Source of the DNA: UBA8919 sp041658185
GTDB taxonomy: Bacteria > Elusimicrobiota > UBA8919
NCBI GenBank assembly: GCA_041658185.1
Contig: JBBAAR010000008.1
Span: 1 to 64,000, forward strand
Reading direction: 5' to 3'
Length of the DNA stretch: 64,000 bases
In this document: positions 57,313 to 64,000 of the stretch, piece after piece
How the letters are laid out: each line of letters begins with the position of its first letter
How positions within the stretch are numbered: the stretch's first letter is position 1
Made by a program: the position numbers and the translations under genes
The notes under the pieces: model-generated
What the model saw: only the letters and a program-made list of their open reading frames with translations
Database searches by the model: none
What the model was told of the DNA's origin: nothing

Positions 57313-57971
57313 AATCTGTGTTAATCTGTGTCAATCTGTGGTTTCATATTTTGACTTTTTGTTTTTTGTTGAGTGATTTTGTATATTCCGAGTCATTATC
57401 CGGAAAAATTATTATTGTTGACCCGGGGCACGCCGCAAAAAATTTTAACGGAAAAATTGTAAATTACGGATGTAAAAGTGCTTCCGGCGTGAAAGAAACA
57501 GATATCGTTGTTGATATTTCCGAAATTTTAGACGGGATTTTTTTGCAGGAAGGTGCGACGGTATATTTTACCCGTGACAGAAAAAATTACTGGCGGTTAG
57601 CAGAAAGTCAGGACGCCGATAACCAAGCTCGCGCCGAGTTCGCCAACTCAAAAAATGCCGACCTGTTTTTACGTGTCCATTGCAACTGGTCGCCGAATAA
57701 AAAAAAGCGCGGCGTTTCGGTTCTGTGGTATAAAGACGACTCAAAAAAATTCGCAGAAACGGTGTATGAAGAAATAAAAAAATCCGGAGTTATCGTTGAC
57801 GGCATTCATAAGCAATACCTTGTCGGTTTTGAGTTCGCAAAAGTCCCGTCAATTTTAATAGAATACGGCTATCTCTCAAACAAATCAGACGAAAAACTTT
57901 TGAAAGATAAAAAATATCTGCAAAAAGTTTCAGAGACGATTATAAATGGACTAAAAAAGTACTATAAGTGA
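57276..57971 (+). CDS. N-acetylmuramoyl-L-alanine amidase (Amidase_3)
   Basis: The 231-aa protein cleaves the bond between MurNAc and L-Ala in peptidoglycan. Zinc ligands are the His in VDPGHAAK, the Glu in SGVKETDIV and the His in RVHCNW; the catalytic Glu is in LIEYGYLSN. Its N-terminal hydrophobic segment (SVLICVNLWFHILTFCFLL) acts as a signal peptide, but part of it is encoded by an ATCTGTG repeat. The start overlaps the lipoprotein gene. Confidence 0.88.
   Translation: MRVKNNKYLAILKSVLICVNLWFHILTFCFLLSDFVYSESLSGKIIIVDPGHAAKNFNGKIVNYGCKSASGVKETDIVVDISEILDGIFLQEGATVYFTRDRKNYWRLAESQDADNQARAEFANSKNADLFLRVHCNWSPNKKKRGVSVLWYKDDSKKFAETVYEEIKKSGVIVDGIHKQYLVGFEFAKVPSILIEYGYLSNKSDEKLLKDKKYLQKVSETIINGLKKYYK
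57313..57343. repeat. ATCTGTG repeat inside the amidase signal peptide
   Basis: Three ATCTGTG units in tandem ending ATCTGTGGTT, related to the ends of 4543-4646 and 51889-51999. Confidence 0.7.
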
Positions 57972-57982
57972 GGTAACAATTT

Positions 57983-59020
57983 ATGAAAAAGTTCAGATTA
58001 AGTTTTTTAATTGTTTTAAGTATTAATGTAATCCAAATTTTAAGATTATTTGCCGACGACACATACGTAGAAATTGCCGGGGGCGCCGCTAAAATTATGG
58101 ATGAACACAACAGTATATCTATGGTTTCAGAATATGTAATAATGGATATTACGAAAAGTGAATATTACACAGTTGATGCGAGTTTTGAATTTTATAATAA
58201 TGGAGTTGATACTGAAACAGTGGTTGGTTTTCCACAAGTGGAATGGGTTATGAATAATGATGATTTAAAAGACGAGGAGTTTTCTAATTTTGTGTCATTC
58301 AAGACATTTATAAACGAATCCGAAGCAAAAACTGTAGTAATACCGAATTCTGAAAAAAAGACAGATGTAAAAAAATGGATAATAAAAACAGTAAAATTCC
58401 CTTCCCAAAAAGTGACAAAAACAAGAGTAATTTATAAAGCACCTTATGGGGATGTTTCAGGTAGAACTATTTTGGCTCTTTATTTGTATGGAACCGGTGG
58501 CTCTTGGTATGGTAGTATTGGTAAAGTAATATTTGATTTAAGGTTTTCAAATGACACATGGATACAAATAGAAAATTCTAATTATTTATATCCCTTTATG
58601 TCACTATGGTGGAAAAAACGATCAGGACAAGAGATTCCAATGGTTATTTTCAAACGTAGGAAAAATGAAATGATTTGGGAATTAAAAGATATTGAACCCC
58701 AACCGAATGATTATTTTAAAATTTCCTTAGGAGGACATGGAAGGCATATACCTTGGGGTTACTCATTTGATTGGGATAAAAATAAACTTGATGAACCTTG
58801 TCTTGAGTTGCTGTCAATGTGGCAATTGAAAATTTTCAGGAATGAGTTTTATGCAAGACACGGAAGAATTTTCAAAGATAAAAAATTACAAGAATATTTT
58901 GAGTCACAGGATTGGTACAAGCCAAACCCAAATTTCTCTGAGAAAATGTTAAATAAAACTGAATTAGAAAATATCAAAAAAATCAAAGATTATGAAACAA
59001 AAATAGAGAAAGAAAAATAA
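57983..59020 (+). CDS. Exported YARHG-domain protein
   Basis: The 345-aa protein has a signal peptide (cut near ADDTYVE), a beta-rich middle domain of about 220 residues (DUF4424-like in layout) and a C-terminal YARHG domain: EFYARHGRIFKDKKLQEYF, then W-Y-K-P-N. YARHG is an extracellular domain of unknown role, perhaps binding cell-wall material. It follows the amidase after 11 bases. The first mnmG-start copy begins 4 bases after its stop. Confidence 0.75.
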   Translation: MKKFRLSFLIVLSINVIQILRLFADDTYVEIAGGAAKIMDEHNSISMVSEYVIMDITKSEYYTVDASFEFYNNGVDTETVVGFPQVEWVMNNDDLKDEEFSNFVSFKTFINESEAKTVVIPNSEKKTDVKKWIIKTVKFPSQKVTKTRVIYKAPYGDVSGRTILALYLYGTGGSWYGSIGKVIFDLRFSNDTWIQIENSNYLYPFMSLWWKKRSGQEIPMVIFKRRKNEMIWELKDIEPQPNDYFKISLGGHGRHIPWGYSFDWDKNKLDEPCLELLSMWQLKIFRNEFYARHGRIFKDKKLQEYFESQDWYKPNPNFSEKMLNKTELENIKKIKDYETKIEKEK

Positions 59021-59024
59021 TTTT

Positions 59025-59058
59025 ATGTTCACATATCCGGAAAAATTTGATGTGATTG
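59025..59058 (+). repeat. mnmG-start copy 1
   Basis: A 34-bp match to the first codons of mnmG (ATGTTCACATATCC...GATTG; MFTYPEKFDVI), with two mismatches from the real gene. It leads into a short frame that stops soon after. An inverted copy of the core AATTTTTTCCGGATA is at 59068-59082. Confidence 0.9.
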
Positions 59059-59089
59059 GAGCAAAACAATTTTTTCCGGATAAAATCAC

Positions 59090-59118
59090 TTGACAAATTA
59101 ACTATTATTGTATAACAT
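59090..59118 (+). promoter_or_regulatory. Promoter of the abiE-like operon
   Basis: -35 TTGACA (59090-59095) and a -10 region TATAACAT (59111-59118). TAACAT gives spacer 17. An inverted repeat TTAC-N7-GTAA follows. Confidence 0.55.
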
Positions 59119-59160
59119 ATTACTTGTCAGGTAATTTACATTACACAAAGAGTTGAAAAA

Positions 59161-59973
59161 ATGAAAACACTCGGGAAAATCAGCGCCAATCTTATAGCCG
59201 AACTTTATGATGAAAACAAGCCGGTTTTTATGATTGACGATATCGTCCGTATAAATAAAACATCCCGCCCGAATGCGGCGAAGTTGGTTTTTGATTTAAT
59301 TAAAAGAAAAGTAATCCATCGGCTTAAAAAGGGCAAGTACATTATTATTCCGCAGGAACTCGGTTCGGCGGATACATTTACCGGTAATTTGTATGTAATG
59401 GCAAAGGAAATTGTAAATACACAGAATTACTATATTGCTTTTTATAGTGCTATGAAATACTGGGGAATGACGACCCAGCCGGTTATTAAAATGTTTATTG
59501 TCACATCAAAAAGACAGTTCCCGCCGAAAGCAATCGCAGACAAAGTTTCGTTTGTATTTGTGAACAAAAAAAATATATGGGGTATAAAAAGCGAATGGAT
59601 AACAAAAACGGCGAGAGTGAATATTTCCGATATTGAAAAAACGATAGTTGACGCGCTTTCCCATCCCGAATACTGCGGCGGGATTACGGAGGTCGCCAAG
59701 GGTATCTGGTTGGTTAAAGATAAAATAAATTTTAAACGGCTCGTTAAATATACGACGAAATATAACAAAAAAGTGGTCGCCAAAAGATTGGGTTATATTC
59801 TTGAAATACTCGGCATAGATGCCGGCGATACATTTACAAAACTGAAAACTTATGTTTCAAACAGATATGATTTATTAGATCCGACATCCATAAAAAAAAG
59901 TATTGATAAAAATAATTGGCGTTTGATTGATAATATCGGAAGCAACCAGATATTAAAAATTATATCTGCATAA
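59161..59973 (+). CDS. abiEi: AbiEi-like antitoxin
   Basis: The 270-aa protein matches AbiEi/COG5340-type antitoxins: an N-terminal winged helix (FMIDDIVRINKTSRPNAAKL), the middle domain with YYIAFYSAMKYWGM, then VDALSHPEYCGG. In type IV systems AbiEi binds its promoter and counteracts AbiEii. It precedes the toxin gene by 4 bases. Confidence 0.85.
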   Translation: MKTLGKISANLIAELYDENKPVFMIDDIVRINKTSRPNAAKLVFDLIKRKVIHRLKKGKYIIIPQELGSADTFTGNLYVMAKEIVNTQNYYIAFYSAMKYWGMTTQPVIKMFIVTSKRQFPPKAIADKVSFVFVNKKNIWGIKSEWITKTARVNISDIEKTIVDALSHPEYCGGITEVAKGIWLVKDKINFKRLVKYTTKYNKKVVAKRLGYILEILGIDAGDTFTKLKTYVSNRYDLLDPTSIKKSIDKNNWRLIDNIGSNQILKIISA

Positions 59974-59977
59974 AATT

Positions 59978-60778
59978 ATGATTGAATACAATTATGTAAG
60001 AAAATTGAGTGAAAAAATCGGTATTCCGGAAGAAACCATTGAAAAGGACTTTTGTATAGAATTATTGCTCAGCCGATTTTGTAACAGTGCCATCTTGACA
60101 AAAAATTTTGTATTTCGCGGAGGGACAGCATTAAAAAAAATGTATTTTCCGGAGTTCCGTTATTCGGAGGATTTGGATTTTATATTAAAATCCGACGATA
60201 ATTTAAGTATTTATGAAAAAATCATTGAAGATATTTTAAGTGAAGCGGTAAAGCATTTGCCGATAGTTCTTAAGATAAAAAATATTTTTTATTCTCAGCG
60301 GGGGCATCTGCAAATATTTATTCTGTATGATATTATTCCGGAAATTCGTTCCGCTAAAGAACTGAAGATAGACATAATTGAGGACAGTATTGTATTGCCC
60401 TCAAAAAATAGAAAAATCAATTTTTCATTTGAATATTTTAAAAAGTCAAATTGCTTTCTGAATACATATAATTTGGAATCAATAATTGCAGAAAAAATCG
60501 GTAGAATTTTGGATGTGGTAGATGAGCCGCGTGATTTGTGGGATTTACTGTATCTGCTGAAATCAAAAATAAAAATTAGAGATGCCAAAAAATCATTCAG
60601 GAAAAAATACGGGACAGAAATAAATGCACCAAGTTTGCGTAATGCCGTAAAAAATAAAAATTACAAAAAAATGTGGGATATAAGATTGAAAAACCAACTG
60701 CCGAATCTCACCGAGTATGAAACAGTTGTGAAAGAACTTGAAATTTTAATAAAATCTTATTTTCAAGCGAGCGAGTGA
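59978..60778 (+). CDS. abiEii: AbiEii-like nucleotidyltransferase toxin
   Basis: The 266-aa protein has the nucleotidyltransferase motif FRGGTALKKMYFPEFRYSED followed by LDFIL, i.e. GG(T)xL...RxSxDLDF, characteristic of AbiEii/AbiGii toxins. These nucleotidyltransferases inhibit growth, for example by modifying tRNA, and act in abortive phage defence. The end is followed by a hairpin. It is the second gene of the first cassette. Confidence 0.88.
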   Translation: MIEYNYVRKLSEKIGIPEETIEKDFCIELLLSRFCNSAILTKNFVFRGGTALKKMYFPEFRYSEDLDFILKSDDNLSIYEKIIEDILSEAVKHLPIVLKIKNIFYSQRGHLQIFILYDIIPEIRSAKELKIDIIEDSIVLPSKNRKINFSFEYFKKSNCFLNTYNLESIIAEKIGRILDVVDEPRDLWDLLYLLKSKIKIRDAKKSFRKKYGTEINAPSLRNAVKNKNYKKMWDIRLKNQLPNLTEYETVVKELEILIKSYFQASE

Positions 60779-60800
60779 AAAACAAACTTGTTTGTTTTTC
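60777..60800 (+). terminator. Hairpin after abiEii
   Basis: GAAAAACAAAC and GTTTGTTTTTC pair almost perfectly just at the abiEii stop codon. A second stem, CGCCGAAA/TTTCGGCG with inner GGGT/ACCC, is at 60809-60846. Confidence 0.55.
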
Positions 60801-60861
60801 CGAGTGAGCGCCGAAAGCAAAGGGTTTAATACCCGTTATTTCGGCGATGTATAAAAAATAA

Positions 60862-60893
60862 TTCCCAATTAGTCCAATTGGACTAATTGGGAA
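60862..60893. repeat. Perfect 32-bp palindrome
   Basis: TTCCCAATTAGTCCAA and its exact complement. The core recurs with one mismatched pair at 10227-10250. It lies just before the second mnmG-start copy. Confidence 0.85.
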
Positions 60894-60905
60894 AAATAGA
60901 TTATT

Positions 60906-60939
60906 ATGTTCACATATCCGGAAAAATTTGATGTGATTG
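60906..60939 (+). repeat. mnmG-start copy 2
   Basis: Identical over 34 bp to copy 1. It begins with ATG, and its frame stops within about 25 codons. Confidence 0.9.
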
Positions 60940-60945
60940 CGGTTG

Positions 60946-61026
60946 ATGGAAGTTCTTTCAATGATAGACGAAAAACTTGAGCAGAAAAAAAAGCAAAAAA
61001 ATATTTTAACAAACAAGATTTCCTAG
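60946..61026 (+). pseudogene. Remnant resembling an HsdS conserved region
   Basis: The frame encodes MEVLSMIDEKLEQKKKQKN followed by ILTNKIS. It resembles the conserved helix of type I restriction specificity subunits (ILxxIDxKIE...). It lies directly before the DUF1016 gene, which often neighbours type I systems. Too short to be functional; the resemblance is moderate. Confidence 0.4.
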
Positions 61027-61048
61027 CCGGGAAAAAGAGGGTAAAAAT

Positions 61049-62152
61049 ATGAGCAAGATAATGAGTGTTGAAGGGTTATACGGTAAGATAAGAGAAATTT
61101 TAGAAAGCGCCCGCAGTAATTCTTATCGTGCGGTAAACTTCGCAATGGTTCTGGCATATTGGAATATAGGAAGGATTATCGTTGAAGAAGAACAAAAAGG
61201 TAAAAACAAAGCGGATTATGGCACATATCTTATAAAAGAACTTTCAAACAGGTTGCGAAAAGAATATGGCGAAGGGTTTAACGAAACGAATCTGAAATAT
61301 TTTCGGCAATTTTATGTTGCCTTCCCAATAAGTCACGCGGTGCGTGACCAATCTCATATTGCTAAAAAAGGTCACGCAGTGGGTGACTTTTTCTCTGTTT
61401 TGCTGAATAAGAATCTATCTTCTAAGTTAACATGGACGCATTATCGGCTATTGCTTAAAGCGGGTAATTCATCAGCGAGAGAGTTTTATATAAACGAATG
61501 TATTGAAGGCAACTGGAGCACTCGTCAACTTGAACGGCAGATAAATTCCTTTTATTACGAACGGCTTTTGGCAAGCAAAAATAAAAAAGCGGTAGTAAAA
61601 GAAGCATTAAAAACCGCGGATAAGTTAAAGACCACTCCGAATGATGTTATCAAAGACCCATATGTTTTGGAATTTCTCGGTCTGAAAGAGAATAAAAAAT
61701 ACCTTGAGTTAAATATAGAAAAAGCGATTATTGACAAACTTCAGGAGTTTTTGCTTGAACTTGGAAAAGGTTTTTGTTTTGTTGCCCGCCAGCAGCGGAT
61801 TTCTACAGAAAGCCAGCATTTTTACATAGACCTTGTGTTTTATAATTACATTCTGAAATGTTTTGTTTTGATTGATTTGAAAGTCGGGAAACTTACTCAT
61901 CAGGATATAGGGCAGATGGATATGTATGTTCGCTTGTATGAAGACAAAATAAAACCGGAAGGACATAATCCAACAATAGGGATAATTCTTTGCGCCGAAA
62001 AAGACGAGACGGTAGTCAAATATTCCGTATTAAAGGAAAACAAACGATTATTCGCTTCAAAGTATAAATTATATCTTCCCACTGAGGCAGAATTGAAAAA
62101 AGAACTTGAAAAAGAAAGGAATCTTATTGAAACAGAGCAAAAATTAAAATAG
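61049..62152 (+). CDS. DUF1016 (YhcG-like) PD-(D/E)XK nuclease-domain protein
   Basis: The 367-aa protein has an N-terminal DUF1016 domain (SYRAVNFAMVLAYWNIGRII, LSNRLRKEYGEGFNETNLKY) and a C-terminal PD-(D/E)XK domain with YIDLVFYN, FVLIDLKVG (D...D-x-K) and QMDMYV. Such proteins are common in defence regions beside type I restriction genes. Between QFYVAFP and LTWTHYRLLL there is an insert encoded by two hairpin repeats (61332-61387). AAAGAGGG precedes the ATG. Confidence 0.88.
   Translation: MSKIMSVEGLYGKIREILESARSNSYRAVNFAMVLAYWNIGRIIVEEEQKGKNKADYGTYLIKELSNRLRKEYGEGFNETNLKYFRQFYVAFPISHAVRDQSHIAKKGHAVGDFFSVLLNKNLSSKLTWTHYRLLLKAGNSSAREFYINECIEGNWSTRQLERQINSFYYERLLASKNKKAVVKEALKTADKLKTTPNDVIKDPYVLEFLGLKENKKYLELNIEKAIIDKLQEFLLELGKGFCFVARQQRISTESQHFYIDLVFYNYILKCFVLIDLKVGKLTHQDIGQMDMYVRLYEDKIKPEGHNPTIGIILCAEKDETVVKYSVLKENKRLFASKYKLYLPTEAELKKELEKERNLIETEQKLK
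61332..61387 (+). repeat. Two GTCACGC-type hairpins inside the DUF1016 gene
   Basis: GTCACGCGGTGCGTGAC (61332-61348) is a perfect 7-bp inverted repeat; GTCACGCAGTGGGTGAC (61371-61387) is a near copy. They are in frame and encode the inserted HAV-type residues. Confidence 0.8.
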
Positions 62153-62163
62153 GATTCGTTCGG

Positions 62164-62192
62164 CACTTATCCGGAAAAATTTGATGTGATTG
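62164..62192 (+). repeat. mnmG-start copy 3 (5'-truncated)
   Basis: 29 bp matching copies 1 and 2 with one mismatch, lacking the ATG. It begins 11 bases after the DUF1016 stop. Confidence 0.85.
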
Positions 62193-62231
62193 CGGCAGAG
62201 AAGTGCACTGCCGTGGACTAAGGATATTTTT

Positions 62232-62864
62232 ATGAAAATAGAATACGTATCGTTTAAAAATCGGGCTGCCCGTTCCGGGTACATCCGCGACAGGTTTTCA
62301 CACTTGTTAGCCGGAAAAATACTTGATGTCGGGTGCGATATGGCGGTTTTAAAAAAATTATTGCCGGATGCCGAATACACCGGCGTAGACATTGCGGGCG
62401 CTCCCGATATTAAATTGGATTTGGAAAGCATTGACAAACTTCCATTTAACGACGGAACTTTTGATTGCGTGATTTGCTCAGACGTATTGGAACACCTTGA
62501 TAATTTACATCATATTTTTGATGAATTGGTCCGGGTTGCAAAAAATCATATTATTATTTCGCTGCCGAATAACTGGGTCAATGCAAGATTGCCGATAAGC
62601 AGGGGAAAAGGTTCGTTCGGGCACTATGGGTTGCCTGCCGTTCCACCGCCCGACCGCCACAAATGGTTTTTCGGACTTTCCGAGGCGATAAATTTTATAA
62701 AGAAAAAATCTGAAACGTCGGCGGTTACCGTTGCTGAAATGTATATAAACGAAAAACCGAGACCGGTACTCTTGAGGTCTGCGCTGAAATTGATGAATGC
62801 TTCACGGGAACGTTATCTGAACCGCTATGCGCATACCGTGTGGTTCGTCCTCAAAAAGAAATAG
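62232..62864 (+). CDS. Class I SAM-dependent methyltransferase
   Basis: I start at ATG 62232 (AAGGA upstream). The 210-aa protein has SAM motif I ILDVGCDMAVLKK, then YTGVDIAG, and CVICSDVLEHLDN. It resembles Methyltransf_11-type enzymes; substrate unknown. It lies between mnmG-start copy 3 and the real mnmG, 7 bases before the latter. Confidence 0.82.
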   Translation: MKIEYVSFKNRAARSGYIRDRFSHLLAGKILDVGCDMAVLKKLLPDAEYTGVDIAGAPDIKLDLESIDKLPFNDGTFDCVICSDVLEHLDNLHHIFDELVRVAKNHIIISLPNNWVNARLPISRGKGSFGHYGLPAVPPPDRHKWFFGLSEAINFIKKKSETSAVTVAEMYINEKPRPVLLRSALKLMNASRERYLNRYAHTVWFVLKKK

Positions 62865-62871
62865 GAAAATT

Positions 62872-64000
62872 ATGTTCACATATCCTGAAAAATTTGACGT
62901 GATTGTGGTAGGGGCGGGGCATGCGGGTTGCGAGGCAGCTTTGAGTTCAGCGAGAATGGGGTTGAAAACTCTGCTTCTTACCATAAATGCGGATACCGTT
63001 GCCCAGATGTCCTGCAATACTGCAATCGGCGGCGTCGCGAAGGGACAAATCGTCAGAGAAATAGATGCCCTCGGCGGTGAAATGGCAAAAATCGCTGATA
63101 AAACCGGTTTGCAGTTCCGTATACTCAACAAATCAAAAGGACCAGCGGTGCAGTCACCGAGAGCACAATGCGACAAAAAACTTTATCAGTTCACAATGAA
63201 GCATACGATTGAAAAGCAAAAAAACCTGCGGTTCATTCAGGCGGAAGCGACAGAAATTTTAACCGACGGGAAAAAAGCAATCGGTATTATCACAAAACCG
63301 TCAATAAAATTTTTAGGCAGAACCGTAATTATAACAACCGGCACATTTTTGAAAGGGCTTATCCATATCGGCGAGACAACTTTTCACTCCGGAAGAAGCG
63401 GCGAATTTGCGGCTATGCATCTTTCGGATTCACTGAAAAAACTCGGGTTTGAAATCGCACGTCTTAAAACCGGGACTCCGCCGAGAATTAACGGAAAAAC
63501 GGTTGATTATTCAAAATGTATTGCACAACCCGGCGATGAACCTGCTATACCATTTTCATATTTTACAGAAAAAATAACGCAGAAACAACTTCCCTGCTGG
63601 CTCACTTATACGAATGAAAAAACCCACAAAATTATATCGGCAAATTTTCACCGCGCGCCGCTTTTTTCAGGACAGATTAAAGGTATCGGGCCCAGATATT
63701 GTCCGTCCATTGAGGATAAAGTAAAAAAATTTCCCGAAAAGAACCGCCACCAGATTTTTCTTGAGCCGGAGGGATATGATACGGAAGAGGTCTATTGCAA
63801 CGGAATTGCGACCTCGCTTCCATATGATGTCCAATATGAAATGTTGAAAACTATAGACGGGCTGGAAAATTGTGAGATGATAAGACCCGGCTATGCGATT
63901 GAATATGATTTTTGCCAGCCGACACAACTGAAGCCGACTCTTGAAACGAAAAATATTGAAGGTTTATTTTTTGCGGGACAGATTAACGGAACTTCCGGTT
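62872..64000 (+). CDS. mnmG: tRNA uridine-5-carboxymethylaminomethyl modification enzyme MnmG (5' part, cut by window end)
   Basis: At least 376 aa are visible. The FAD motif is VVGAGHAGCEAA (12-23), followed by the family segments SCNTAIGGVAKGQIVREIDALGG and LKTGTPPRI. MnmG works with MnmE on U34 of tRNAs using FAD, NADH and folate. The first codons are the source, or a copy, of the three repeats upstream. The reading frame continues past the window. Confidence 0.97.
   Translation, partial: MFTYPEKFDVIVVGAGHAGCEAALSSARMGLKTLLLTINADTVAQMSCNTAIGGVAKGQIVREIDALGGEMAKIADKTGLQFRILNKSKGPAVQSPRAQCDKKLYQFTMKHTIEKQKNLRFIQAEATEILTDGKKAIGIITKPSIKFLGRTVIITTGTFLKGLIHIGETTFHSGRSGEFAAMHLSDSLKKLGFEIARLKTGTPPRINGKTVDYSKCIAQPGDEPAIPFSYFTEKITQKQLPCWLTYTNEKTHKIISANFHRAPLFSGQIKGIGPRYCPSIEDKVKKFPEKNRHQIFLEPEGYDTEEVYCNGIATSLPYDVQYEMLKTIDGLENCEMIRPGYAIEYDFCQPTQLKPTLETKNIEGLFFAGQINGTSG

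Noticed and set aside
60708..61016. Minus-strand open frame over the third intergenic gap
   Set aside because: It crosses hairpins, the palindrome and an mnmG-start copy and has no RBS or recognisable domain.
1..64000. Transposases, integrases, tRNA or rRNA genes
   Set aside because: I looked for them by eye and found none; a covariance-model search could still detect a divergent RNA.

Overview
The window looks like the replication-origin neighbourhood of an uncultivated diderm bacterium with AT-rich DNA. The diderm call rests on an outer-membrane beta-barrel protein, a probable lipoprotein and exported enzymes; the bacterial core is unambiguous (dnaA, dnaN, gyrB, gyrA, parAB, rpmH, rnpA, yidD, yidC, khpB/jag, mnmE, mnmG). 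TMTC-like membrane proteins with TPR tails, a DUF2723 protein, a secreted Gly-rich protein and many small dispersed repeats recall Elusimicrobiota/Omnitrophota-type candidate phyla. That placement is only a guess; marker-gene phylogeny would be needed. No tRNA, rRNA, transposase, integrase or CRISPR array was seen.

Layout. 0.2-3.6 kb: tlyA, dxs and ispA (isoprenoid precursors), all on the minus strand. 3.7-4.4 kb: a HepT-MntA toxin-antitoxin pair between 25-bp direct repeats. 4.7-6.9 kb: a secreted Gly-rich protein with a long leader holding a GATA repeat and a terminator-like hairpin. 6.9-10.7 kb: a nickel ECF transporter operon (nikO-Q-N-M plus a beta-barrel protein) with nikR; both promoters carry the same GTGCTAC-N13-GTGCTAC direct repeat. 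10.8-15.7 kb: two YibE/F proteins, a YfcE-type phosphoesterase, a YjbQ-type protein, a small unknown and serS. 15.8-21.5 kb is accessory: Fic, an unknown membrane protein, an MvaI-type restriction-modification pair with small unknown genes, a retropepsin-like protein and a DUF5678-like protein. 21.5-31.5 kb: rtcB, archease, gyrA, gyrB, dciA, dnaN, dnaA; recF is absent from its usual place. 31.7-36.4 kb: ndk, small proteins, parB, a LexA-type DNA-binding protein, parA and an exported esterase. 36.4-42.3 kb: a putative PD-(D/E)XK protein, rimO, an unusual endonuclease I-GH53 fusion and a DUF2723 protein, with four perfect parS sites.

Genes are mostly minus strand up to about 42.3 kb and mostly plus strand after it. 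From 42.6 kb come a TPR-rich TMTC-like protein, an exported nitroreductase, CorA, a peptidase, a metallo-beta-lactamase-fold protein, a second TMTC-like protein and a patatin. Then follows the conserved rpmH-rnpA-yidD-yidC-khpB-mnmE block, a TSUP half-transporter, a lipoprotein, an amidase and a YARHG protein.

The most unusual region is 59.0-62.9 kb. Between the YARHG gene and mnmG lie three successive cassettes: an AbiEi-AbiEii pair, a DUF1016 nuclease preceded by an hsdS-like scrap, and a methyltransferase. Each cassette is preceded by a short copy of the first codons of mnmG. This looks like repeated insertion of defence genes at the mnmG start codon, with the gene start regenerated each time.

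Other recurrent signals are a 23-nt motif near parB, yidC and mnmE, a wider family of inverted repeats centred on ACAAATGT, a MITE-like repeat family, and several near-consensus promoters placed so close to start codons that leaderless mRNAs are likely.
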